From IMG/VR virus record IMGVR_UViG_3300023284_000104, positions 1 to 39,478 of that record: a stretch of 39,478 nucleotides of DNA. One strand, 5' to 3'. The stretch is from a virus. Positions within the stretch are counted from its first letter, which is position 1, and each line of letters begins with the position of its first letter. The translations under genes were made by a program, and so were the position numbers. Below the pieces are notes generated by a model, which saw only the letters and a list, made by a program, of their open reading frames with translations, was not told the origin of the DNA and ran no database searches. This document shows positions 1 to 5,097 of the stretch, in pieces.

Positions 1-144
1 AAGGAATACATTTATGCTGAAATTATAAGAGTTGGATTACCTTGGAATACCGATGCTAAAGAATATGCCGTTGTCAAGCTGGATACGTCCAGGGGATCAT
101 ACAAATACTGGGCGGTCAAAAGAATTCCCATGGGTACTTTCCAC
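1..144. repeat. Terminal direct repeat (copy 1), assembly overlap
   Basis: Bases 1-144 are identical to 39335-39478. A perfect repeat at the two ends of a phage-sized contig is what an assembler leaves when it closes a circular or circularly permuted molecule. A true short terminal repeat is possible. However, the repeat cuts through an open reading frame, and the neck, portal and terminase proteins are of the P22 type, a group that packages by headful, so an assembly overlap is more likely. Confidence 0.9.
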
Positions 145-192
145 CAGTGGACAATGAGGCAAGGATTTCTAAAAGCAAATATCATCAATTAA
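1..192 (+). CDS. Small hypothetical protein, 3' part of junction-spanning gene
   Basis: This is the C-terminal 63 codons of a gene that starts at 39305 on the other side of the circular junction; the complete product is 73 aa. Position 1 is in frame with that start, and the stop is TAA at 190-192. The protein is short, mixed charged and aromatic (it begins MRVEIYNPWKK), with no domain I recognise. It is the first gene behind the strong promoter at 39232-39260, so it should be among the earliest expressed. Function unknown. Confidence 0.75.
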   Translation, partial: KEYIYAEIIRVGLPWNTDAKEYAVVKLDTSRGSYKYWAVKRIPMGTFHQWTMRQGFLKANIIN

Positions 193-201
193 ATTACCTT
201 T

Positions 202-220
202 ACTCCGCACTCTACGGAGT
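202..220 (+). other. Short hairpin after first early gene
   Basis: ACTCCG (202-207) pairs perfectly with CGGAGT (215-220) around a 7-nt loop, in the short gap between the first two early genes. No T-tract follows, so this is not a standard intrinsic terminator. It may be an RNA-processing or stability element. Confidence 0.35.
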
Positions 221-256
221 GTGGCGATAAGGGCAAGAATAAAGGGGATAATTTTG

Positions 257-469
257 ATGGGACTTAAAAGTAAAAGGAAAAGACGGATAAAATCAATTCC
301 TACCTTGTATCGCTTAGGCGATCTCATTTGCTACAAAGGACATCTGCCATTTATATGCCAGCCTCAACCATCAAAGACAGCCATAGGTACAAAGTTTTTT
401 TGTATGTGTTGCAATCGGTATGTTTTGCCAGATAATAATCATACAATGTTCATAAAGTCAAATCATTAG
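257..469 (+). CDS. Small basic CxxC protein, hypothetical
   Basis: 70-aa product starting at the ATG at 257, chosen over the in-frame upstream ATG at 221 because AAGGGG lies about 7 nt before it. The N-terminus is strongly basic (KSKRKRRIK). The middle holds cysteines including a C-x-C-C cluster (FFCMCCNRY), which suggests metal binding. Second gene of the early transcript. Not recognised; a small nucleic-acid-binding or zinc protein is plausible but unproven. Confidence 0.6.
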   Translation: MGLKSKRKRRIKSIPTLYRLGDLICYKGHLPFICQPQPSKTAIGTKFFCMCCNRYVLPDNNHTMFIKSNH

Positions 470-476
470 GAATACC

Positions 477-623
477 ATGACCGCACAAGACATAGCCAAC
501 AAGATCATATCGCAATGGGGCAAGTATTATCTGTTCGGCCTCAAGGAGATATATAACCTGGCAGACGAATACGATGTAAGCAGTCTAACCGTTTTAATCA
601 TATGCCGTAAGGCTATATCATAG
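477..623 (+). CDS. Short hypothetical protein, possible small HTH
   Basis: 48-aa open frame from the ATG at 477 to TAG at 621-623, filling the gap between two early genes with 7 and 8 nt to spare. It begins MTAQDIANKIISQWG and has an amphipathic helical look, with an LADEYDVSSLTVLIICR stretch that resembles a small helix-turn-helix (an alanine-aspartate helix, a turn, then a second helix). Ribosome binding site weak (AGGAA). Unknown function. Confidence 0.55.
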   Translation: MTAQDIANKIISQWGKYYLFGLKEIYNLADEYDVSSLTVLIICRKAIS

Positions 624-631
624 GGGGATTT

Positions 632-895
632 ATGGCACAATTTTATGCGAGTATCAAGGGTTCAAGGGGAGAAGTAACACGTTTAGGCCACAAGTCAAGC
701 GGGATTGAAGGTCACATTCGTGGCTGGGATATTGGAGTAAAAGTTGTAATGTCTCATGAGAATGGGAAAGACGTTTGTAGAATATACGCGACTGGCGGTA
801 GCAATGACACGGGAGGTATCCTTATTGCTAAGTTTGACAATAAGATAGACGCAGAATATTATCACCATTTACTCAGACAGGGGGCCACATCATGA
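632..895 (+). CDS. Conserved phage hypothetical protein
   Basis: 87-aa protein with the opening A-x-I-K-G-x-R-G-E-x-T-R-L-G-x-K-S-S-G-I, which I recognise as typical of a widespread but uncharacterised small phage protein. The body (GWDIGVKVVMSHENGK, then a YATGGSN segment) reads as beta-strand rich. Start is supported by GGGGG ending 5 nt upstream. The stop overlaps the next start as ATGA (892-895), implying translational coupling. Role unknown. Confidence 0.7.
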   Translation: MAQFYASIKGSRGEVTRLGHKSSGIEGHIRGWDIGVKVVMSHENGKDVCRIYATGGSNDTGGILIAKFDNKIDAEYYHHLLRQGATS

Positions 896-1191
896 TCAGA
901 TTCATCATCAATACCACAGTATCAAAGCGTGATATGTACGGTAATTGCTACAACTACAGCACAGTGACCAGCACAAAAACAGGTCGTAGATTCACCGTAC
1001 ATGCTAGTTACGGTTCAAGCGGTGACAACATTAAGTCAAAATTAAGACAATCTGGCCTTGAATGGGAAGAGATAAATTATTCAGAATGTGTAATTCCCAT
1101 CAGGGAGTTTAACAGACTAGAGAAAAATATAGTAGATGCAGTATCAGAAAGTGACGTTGACAAGAGTATGATAATCAGTCTAGAGGACTAA
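892..1191 (+). CDS. Hypothetical protein
   Basis: 99-aa protein whose start overlaps the previous stop by 4 nt (ATGA). It is probably made by translational coupling. The N-terminal 60 residues look like beta strands with many Thr, Ser and Tyr residues; the C-terminus is acidic and helical. No motif recognised. It shares an operon with the flanking small early genes. Confidence 0.65.
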   Translation: MIRFIINTTVSKRDMYGNCYNYSTVTSTKTGRRFTVHASYGSSGDNIKSKLRQSGLEWEEINYSECVIPIREFNRLEKNIVDAVSESDVDKSMIISLED

Positions 1192-1219
1192 CAGGCCATA
1201 GGCCAGAAAGGGGATTAGA

Positions 1220-1510
1220 ATGAAAGGCGATTTTCTTATATGTAATAACCATCAACATGCTATGGTTATCTGGAATGACAAGGATGATAACTGTCCATTA
1301 TGCAAGGCTGAACGTAACTTAAAAATACAGTCGGAAATGATTGATGAATTAACCAAACAGCCCCCAGATCAATTAGAAAAGACCATGAAACTTCAAATAC
1401 ATTTTGAAACAGTGAGGACATTAGAAGCCAAGCTGAACAATATGATTGTTGATGTGAAAGAAATATTAGTAGAAATACGTGAAATGCAAATAGGCCATAA
1501 AGGGACATAA
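1220..1510 (+). CDS. Small zinc-finger/coiled-coil protein
   Basis: 96-aa protein. The N-terminal 30 residues contain C-N-N-H and C-P-L-C, spaced like a single treble-clef or zinc-ribbon site. Residues 35-90 form a long amphipathic helix with heptad-like leucines and isoleucines, probably a dimerising coiled coil. GGGGA about 6 nt before the ATG is a good ribosome binding site. The layout suits a small DNA- or protein-binding adaptor. No family assigned. Confidence 0.65.
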   Translation: MKGDFLICNNHQHAMVIWNDKDDNCPLCKAERNLKIQSEMIDELTKQPPDQLEKTMKLQIHFETVRTLEAKLNNMIVDVKEILVEIREMQIGHKGT

Positions 1511-1513
1511 GCA

Positions 1514-1711
1514 ATGCCAGACCATGAAATAACCATGCAACGCAAACCGTCTCTAAACGTGGAATTCTGGGCGTTTTACAACGCTTCCAGAAGTGAGGCA
1601 ATCGCAATCACAAGGGATTTATTGGATGCCTTACACGAATCAGGATACAAAAAGGCCAAGGTATTTTTAAACGGTAAAAAGATTTTATTAAAAAGAGTTG
1701 ACAAGGTTTGA
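1514..1711 (+). CDS. Hypothetical protein
   Basis: 65-aa product starting 3 nt after the preceding stop. It ends with a basic, beta-hairpin-like segment (KKAKVFLNGKKILLKRV), and the middle is helical with Ala, Ile and Leu. This is the last gene before the 166-nt structured, non-coding gap at 1712-1876. Function unknown. Confidence 0.6.
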   Translation: MPDHEITMQRKPSLNVEFWAFYNASRSEAIAITRDLLDALHESGYKKAKVFLNGKKILLKRVDKV

Positions 1712-1742
1712 TTGATCTGTTATTTTGTATGGAAATGAAAAA

Positions 1743-1858
1743 GCTACGGACGAATCCAATTAACTACAATTGATTTCAAAAGCGCGGGGGTATTCTGTAC
1801 CTACCTTCGTCCGTAGCGTGGCAACGCTCAAGCGGCCACACACAGATACCCTCGCGCT
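1743..1858 (+). ncRNA. Candidate pseudoknot RNA upstream of the replication gene
   Basis: Two long inverted repeats interleave here. Helix A: GCTACGGACGAA (1743-1754) is perfectly complementary to 1806-1817, 12 bp. Helix B: 1781-1798 pairs with 1842-1858, giving 13 consecutive pairs (one G-T), a bulged T at 1794, then 4 more. The order A5', B5', A3', B3' makes a pseudoknot if both form. A further 5-bp hairpin (1815-1828) overlaps the 3' arm of A, so alternative folds compete. There is no credible ORF. The 3' arm of B ends 18 nt before the replication gene's start, so translational control of that gene is the simplest idea. A cis-acting replication site is the alternative. Confidence 0.65.
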
Positions 1859-1876
1859 ATCATCTGGTAAGTAAGT

Positions 1877-2746
1877 ATGCAAGGCACAGTCAGGATAACG
1901 AATGATGTTTGGGAAGAATTATACAAAAGATATCTGCCAGGCGAAGCAAGACAAGTACTGGGTTTCATCATAAGAAAAACGATTGGCTGGCAGAAGAAAT
2001 GGGCGGTTATGTCACTTAAAGAAATCGGGGAATCTACAAACATCCGTAGGCAGAACGTCCATCGTAACATACACTTACTACAATCCTTGCAAATTATTGT
2101 AATCAAGCAGGGCTACAAAAAAATGCTAAGTTATTCATTCAACATGAATTATGGAAAGTGGAAATTGTACTCAAGGAGGGGACGTGTAATCAAGGAGGGC
2201 TACAAAGCTGTAATCAAGGAGGGCGACGACCTTATAATAACAGACAATAAAAGACATAGTACTACGTACGTGAGGCGCAAGCGCAAGACCTCGCCTAAAA
2301 AGGCTCAGTCTTGGATAACAGGTTTTGCCGAAATGTGGATGTTTTATCTTGGTGGTACTTTTCCATTCGGTATGGCTGGTAAATTCCTAAAGCCACTCAT
2401 TGACCGCCATGGGGAAGCATTGGTTTTGAAGCGGTTCAAGTCTTACCTGGCAAAGTTGCAGATGGAGAAGAAGCTGGAAATGGCATCATTTCCATACTTC
2501 GCTACCAAGTTTGGGCTTTGGAAAGAGGATATGTCCTACAATACTGTCAAAAAGGATTGGGAAGCAGATGATGGTTCGTCTAGTGGTGCACAAAAGCTAA
2601 AGTCCGTGATGCAGGAACGCACAACTCGACGCAATAATGCACAACAACGTGATATACAAGCGCAATATGATAAAGATAGGGAGAGCAAAAAGAAGCTCAT
2701 ATTGGATCAAATCAAGATTTTGTCAGACAAAAAGTGGGTAAGTTGA
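1877..2746 (+). CDS. Phage replication protein O-like initiator
   Basis: 289-aa protein. Residues 1-75 read as a winged-helix DNA-binding domain: a W-x-x-L-x-x-x-Y-L-P opening, then IIRKTIGWQKKWA and IGESTNIRRQNVHRNIHLLQ. This is the form seen in lambda O-type and DnaD-like phage replication proteins. Residues 75-125 repeat VIK-(E/Q)-G-(Y/D), encoded by DNA repeats that look like origin iterons. Residues 145-225 form a helical domain, and the tail is charged. Such proteins bind origin iterons and recruit the host helicase. No helicase or DNA polymerase gene is seen here, so host replication machinery is probably used. Start ATG at 1877 has only a weak ribosome site and sits just after the pseudoknot. 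Confidence 0.75.
   Translation: MQGTVRITNDVWEELYKRYLPGEARQVLGFIIRKTIGWQKKWAVMSLKEIGESTNIRRQNVHRNIHLLQSLQIIVIKQGYKKMLSYSFNMNYGKWKLYSRRGRVIKEGYKAVIKEGDDLIITDNKRHSTTYVRRKRKTSPKKAQSWITGFAEMWMFYLGGTFPFGMAGKFLKPLIDRHGEALVLKRFKSYLAKLQMEKKLEMASFPYFATKFGLWKEDMSYNTVKKDWEADDGSSSGAQKLKSVMQERTTRRNNAQQRDIQAQYDKDRESKKKLILDQIKILSDKKWVS
2099..2262 (+). repeat. Iteron-like repeats and A/T tract, putative replication origin
   Basis: Inside the replication gene a repeat of the type GTAATCAAGGAGGGCTAC occurs at 2099, 2167, 2186 and 2210. The last two are nearly identical over 15 bp and 24 bp apart; the first two are degenerate. They are followed at 2231-2262 by an A/T-rich stretch (TTATAATAACAGACAATAAA). Lambda-type phages keep the origin inside gene O as tandem iterons next to an A/T tract, so this is the best origin candidate. 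The repeats also encode the VIKEGY-type peptide repeats. An inverted repeat (AGGCG at 2272, CGCCT at 2293) lies just downstream. Confidence 0.6.
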
Positions 2747-3486
2747 AAGAACGGCCTATAATATTCAGTGGTGAGATGATCCCTGCCATTCAGGATAAAC
2801 GCAAGACGCAGACACGGCGGGTTTGGAAACCACCAGAAAAAATCTCAAAAGGCTTTGAATGGGATTTTCATGAAGAAGTTGACGGACAGTTATCACTTAT
2901 TGCGACTCATAAAGATAGTGGTCATAGTGCTTTCCACAGTGTTATAAAATGCCCCTACGGAATCCCAGGAGATCGGCTTTGGGTGCGGGAGGCATGGAAG
3001 GTTTGGGGCTGGCATGAAGGTGAACCAATTACAGTTCAGTTCAAAGATGGTAAAATTTTTGAATGTTTAGAATCCGATAAATTAGGATATGAAGATTGGG
3101 AGCAAGAAATGTGGATGCAATCTGGCGATGAATGTGAAAAGGCTGGAATGATTATTGATCCAGAAACGGATTGTTACACATGGAAAGGATGTAAAAGTGG
3201 AGAAATCCCTACCAGATGGCGTTCACCTATCCATATGCCCCGCTGGGCCAGCCGTATCACACTTGAAATCACCGATGTCAAAGTTGCGAGGGTTCGGGAT
3301 ATTTCAAGCAAAGATGCTTATGCAGAAGGTTGTAGATGTAAGTGTTTATGCTCTGAACCATGTCCTGCAACAACATATTCCTTTAAATCTCTCTGGGACA
3401 CCATCAACGCCAAAAAAGGTTTCGGCTGGGACGTTAATCCCTGGGTATGGGTAATCACGTTCAAGCTGCTCACGGGAGGCAGTTAA
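2734..3486 (+). CDS. ASCH-domain protein
   Basis: 250-aa protein opening with E-R-P-I-I-F-S-G-E-M-I-x-A-I-x-x-x-R-K-T-Q-T-R-R, the signature of the phage ASCH/PUA-fold family often annotated only as morphogenetic or ASCH protein. Later blocks (GDRLWVREAW; HMPRWASRITLEITDVKVARVRDIS; AYAEG; FKSLWDTIN; NPWVWVITFK) fit the same family. The fold is thought to bind RNA or modified nucleotides; its role in phages is unknown. It starts at GTG 2734 or TTG 2743 and overlaps the replication gene end by up to 13 nt. It contains an uncommon C-x-C-x-C-x-x-x-C-P cluster near residue 205. Confidence 0.75.
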   Translation: MGKLKERPIIFSGEMIPAIQDKRKTQTRRVWKPPEKISKGFEWDFHEEVDGQLSLIATHKDSGHSAFHSVIKCPYGIPGDRLWVREAWKVWGWHEGEPITVQFKDGKIFECLESDKLGYEDWEQEMWMQSGDECEKAGMIIDPETDCYTWKGCKSGEIPTRWRSPIHMPRWASRITLEITDVKVARVRDISSKDAYAEGCRCKCLCSEPCPATTYSFKSLWDTINAKKGFGWDVNPWVWVITFKLLTGGS

Positions 3487-3488
3487 AC

Positions 3489-3566
3489 ATGCCACTCAGA
3501 GGTTCCGAGGCTTGCGAGGCCTACCCAGGGTGGGCTGGAATGATAAATCAGTGGTATTTTTTGTAG
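3489..3566 (+). CDS. Possible 25-aa peptide
   Basis: ATG at 3489, two bases after the ASCH gene's stop, opens a 25-codon frame ending TAG at 3564-3566. The peptide has two tryptophans and one cysteine. No clear ribosome site, but the spacing is tight enough for coupled reinitiation. The rest of the gap to 3654 shows nothing else convincing. Speculative. Confidence 0.25.
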   Translation: MPLRGSEACEAYPGWAGMINQWYFL

Positions 3567-3653
3567 ACACCCGCAATGTGGCTTAGAGAAGAAATCAATA
3601 TCATGACAATGTTGTTAAGGATGTTAATGGTAGGTATTAAATAGGAGGTATTT

Positions 3654-3956
3654 ATGGGATGGTACATACAAGGGCCGACAATTGGTAAGGCACCGTATAT
3701 TGTGATGGAATATGGTGCAACAGTAGTAGGAATGCCAGGATCATTTTCTGATATTCCAGAAGACAAGGCGTTGATTGTTGTGGTTGGCAATCCGATGTTT
3801 GAGGCTGCTGGATATGCATTTGATGAACGTGAGTTTGATACATTTACCAGACCTGAAGATGTCAGGCAAAAATTATTTCTGCTGATGGACAAAAAGAAGG
3901 CAATTAAGTTGACAGGATTCAAAGAAAACAATGAAATGTCAGGCACTAAAACATGA
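3654..3956 (+). CDS. Conserved phage hypothetical protein
   Basis: 100-aa protein starting WYIQGPTIGKAPYI, an opening I associate with a conserved hypothetical phage family. That family also has an A-L-I-x-V-V-x-N-x-x-F-x-A-A block and an E-R-E-F-x-x-F-T segment, both present here. A strong ribosome site (AGGAGG) ends 5 nt before the ATG. The 3' end overlaps the next small gene by 26 nt. Function unknown. Confidence 0.7.
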   Translation: MGWYIQGPTIGKAPYIVMEYGATVVGMPGSFSDIPEDKALIVVVGNPMFEAAGYAFDEREFDTFTRPEDVRQKLFLLMDKKKAIKLTGFKENNEMSGTKT

Positions 3957-4095
3957 CTTTGACAACAAACCAAAGGCTGTACGTCGATGTCACCGGTGTC
4001 AAAGAATGTTCTGTGAGGAATGCATTACTGGGCCTGGTGCGGTCTGTAATGAATGTCATATTCGTGATAAAGTGGTGATTGAATTTGAGCGATAG
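3931..4095 (+). CDS. 54-aa double zinc-binding protein
   Basis: Open frame from the ATG at 3931 to TAG at 4093-4095 in a different frame from the gene it overlaps. The centre is R-C-H-R-C-Q-R-M-F-C-E-E-C followed 10 residues later by C-N-E-C-H. Four C-x-x-C-like pairs suit two interleaved zinc sites (B-box or FYVE-like spacing). The cysteine pattern makes coding very likely despite the small size. Its last nine bases, including the stop codon, are also the 5' arm of the closing helix of the structured RNA at 4087-4202. Confidence 0.65.
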   Translation: MKCQALKHDFDNKPKAVRRCHRCQRMFCEECITGPGAVCNECHIRDKVVIEFER

Positions 4096-4202
4096 ACCCG
4101 TGGCAGCGGGTGGTTGATCGCGTATTTCTGCCAGAAATCTAGGCGGTGGTACTGGCGCGTGTAGAGAATGGGGAGCCAGTTGGGGAACCTGGCCTATCGC
4201 TC
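4087..4202 (+). ncRNA. Structured RNA element 1, cloverleaf-like
   Basis: GAGCGATAG (4087-4095) pairs perfectly with CTATCGCTC (4194-4202). Directly inside the 5' arm lies a hairpin ACCCG/CGGGT with a TGGCAG loop (4096-4111). Directly inside the 3' arm lies GCCAG/CTGGC (4175-4193) with a TTGGGGAAC loop. The middle contains ATTTCT-GCC-AGAAAT (4124-4138). A long closing helix, a hairpin stacked on each arm and a structured middle give a tRNA-like outline, but there is no T-loop consensus. It is the first of a row of structured elements without ORFs. Confidence 0.55.
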
Positions 4203-4210
4203 TTTAAATT

Positions 4211-4278
4211 ACCCTATAGGGTGAGTGGTGGCGAATGGACTCTTGACTTCGCTAGGGAGGTTGTTCTAGGCAACCTCC
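4211..4278 (+). other. Palindrome and 8-bp hairpin in the structured region
   Basis: ACCCTATAGGGT (4211-4222) is a perfect 12-bp palindrome. GGAGGTTG (4256-4263) pairs perfectly with CAACCTCC (4271-4278) around TTCTAGG. No run of T follows, so it is not a simple terminator. The hairpin hides a GGAGG Shine-Dalgarno-like sequence in its stem. Confidence 0.45.
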
Positions 4279-4294
4279 TGTAAATATTCATAAT

Positions 4295-4379
4295 GTGGCG
4301 GCGTAGCGGATGTCTTCCCCTGAACGCGGACACGTAGGTTACTCTGTTTTCCTACAACATCTGCCGTGATCGCCGCCAC
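4295..4379 (+). ncRNA. Structured RNA element 2
   Basis: GTGGCGGCG (4295-4303) pairs perfectly with CGCCGCCAC (4371-4379). Nested inside, GCGGATGT (4306-4313) pairs with ACATCTGC (4357-4364) with one G-T pair. Within that, GTAGG (4334-4338) pairs with CCTAC (4351-4355). The nested long helices make a rod-like 85-nt domain with internal loops. A/T-rich spacers flank it on both sides, separating it from its neighbours. No protein frame fits. Confidence 0.6.
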
Positions 4380-4388
4380 TTTAATTTT

Positions 4389-4458
4389 GAGTGGGAGTCC
4401 CGATATCCGTAAGGACTTGGGTACCGTCACAGAATCGGTGTGTGTGTAACTCCCACTC
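4389..4458 (+). ncRNA. Structured RNA element 3, three-way junction with GNRA loop
   Basis: A 10-bp perfect closing helix joins GAGTGGGAGT (4389-4398) and ACTCCCACTC (4449-4458). Inside are two hairpins. CCC...GGG (4399-4421) is capped by TCC-GTAA-GGA, a GNRA tetraloop. ACCG/CGGT (4423-4439) is the second. T-rich stretches lie on both sides. A GNRA loop on a junction is typical of RNAs with tertiary contacts. Confidence 0.6.
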
Positions 4459-4462
4459 TTTA

Positions 4463-4613
4463 TGGCATGGTCACCACGGTGGGAACGTGACGACCAAGGG
4501 GGGTTGCAGTAGGTGTGCCTTGGCCTCAGTGGGTAGCTGCTTGAGAGCAAGTTATCTCTCCTGTACCCAGGAAGGGGACTGCAACAAGCAGGTTCGAATC
4601 CTGCACCATGCCA
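4463..4613 (+). ncRNA. 151-nt tRNA-like RNA, His-type acceptor end
   Basis: TGGCATGGT (4463-4471) pairs perfectly with ACCATGCCA (4605-4613). A canonical T-arm, GCAGG-TTCGAAT-CCTGC (4588-4604), joins the 3' acceptor strand with no gap, exactly as in a tRNA. A hairpin CACG-GTGGGAA-CGTG (4475-4489) lies in the D-arm position. With the T-arm as register, G4464 and C4612 take positions -1 and 73, the pair that marks tRNA-His. Between the D-like and T arms are 98 nt, far more than any tRNA. They fold around GTTGCAGT/ACTGCAAC (4503-4510 with 4578-4585) and hold TCCTG-TACC-CAGGA. There is no normal anticodon arm and no encoded CCA. A run of seven T follows, so the 3' end may also terminate transcription. 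Confidence 0.6.
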
Positions 4614-4642
4614 CTTTTTTTAAAATATATTTATTATAAGTC

Positions 4643-4669
4643 TTGACACATGCGTCATGATGTGATAAT
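4643..4669 (+). promoter_or_regulatory. Promoter and operator for the RHH gene
   Basis: Consensus -35 TTGACA (4643-4648), a 15-bp spacer, then an extended -10 TGT-GATAAT (4661-4669). CACAT (4647-4651) and ATGTG (4660-4664) form an inverted repeat spanning the spacer. An ATGCGTCAT core (4650-4658) resembles ATGAGTCAT at the same place in the other early promoter (39242-39250). The downstream gene encodes a ribbon-helix-helix protein, so autoregulation is likely. CTCC...GGAG in the leader could mask the ribosome site. Confidence 0.65.
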
Positions 4670-4693
4670 GTCCTCCTACAAAGGGAGAAATTA

Positions 4694-4852
4694 ATGAAAA
4701 AAGAAATAGAATATCCTTGCCACAGATCAGTATACATGGACGAAAATATATACCGAGAGTTAAAGATTCAATTGGCAACCGAAGGCCGTACATTCTCTGA
4801 GTTTGTACGTGAATACATTAACGAATATCTTAAACAGAAAGGTGATGAATAA
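4694..4852 (+). CDS. Ribbon-helix-helix (Arc/CopG-like) transcriptional regulator
   Basis: 52-aa protein from the ATG at 4694 to TAA 4850-4852. After a short N-terminal beta-strand region (R-S-V-Y-M) comes helix A (D-E-N-I-Y-R-E-L-K-I-Q-L-A), a turn (E-G-R-T), then helix B beginning S-E-F-V-R-E-Y-I. This is the standard RHH layout, and Arc/CopG proteins of this size bind DNA as dimers in the major groove. GGGAG gives a ribosome site. It is the first gene after the promoter at 4643-4669 and shares its stop with the next start (TAATG). It probably represses its own promoter, and perhaps the one at 39232 that carries a similar core. Confidence 0.7.
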   Translation: MKKEIEYPCHRSVYMDENIYRELKIQLATEGRTFSEFVREYINEYLKQKGDE

Positions 4853-5097
4853 TGCATAATGGCGGGCCAGCGTTTCCAAAGTCAGGATTTTATACAGAAG
4901 AATCAGATTCGAAATTTGACAATGAACCAGAATCAGGCATGTCACTCAGGGATTATTTCGCAGGTCAGGCTCTATCAGGAATGTGTAGTATTGAAGATGG
5001 AAATAGAATGTCATGCAGAGAAGAAGCTGCCAAGACTGCATTTGAGTTAGCCGATGCAATGTTAACCGAAAGACAGAAAGGAGAAGCCAATGACTGA
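4852..5097 (+). CDS. Conserved small phage protein
   Basis: 81-aa protein with the block G-M-S-L-R-D-Y-F-A-G-Q-A-L-S-G-M and a later A-F-E-L-A-D-A-M-L-x-E-R. Both are common in small phage proteins that sit beside recombination genes. Coupled to the RHH gene by a TAATG overlap and to the annealing protein by an 8-nt overlap. Mostly helical at the C-terminus. Function not known. Confidence 0.7.
   Translation: MHNGGPAFPKSGFYTEESDSKFDNEPESGMSLRDYFAGQALSGMCSIEDGNRMSCREEAAKTAFELADAMLTERQKGEAND

Noticed and set aside
4463-4613. tmRNA
   Set aside because: Although it joins a tRNA-like end to an inserted domain, there is no tag reading frame, no G-U pair at the acceptor's third position and no encoded CCA.
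4391-4639. 82-aa frame across the structured RNA region
   Set aside because: It crosses perfect helices, the T-arm and the T-tract; composition is not protein-like and no ribosome site is present. The minus frames there are shadows as well.
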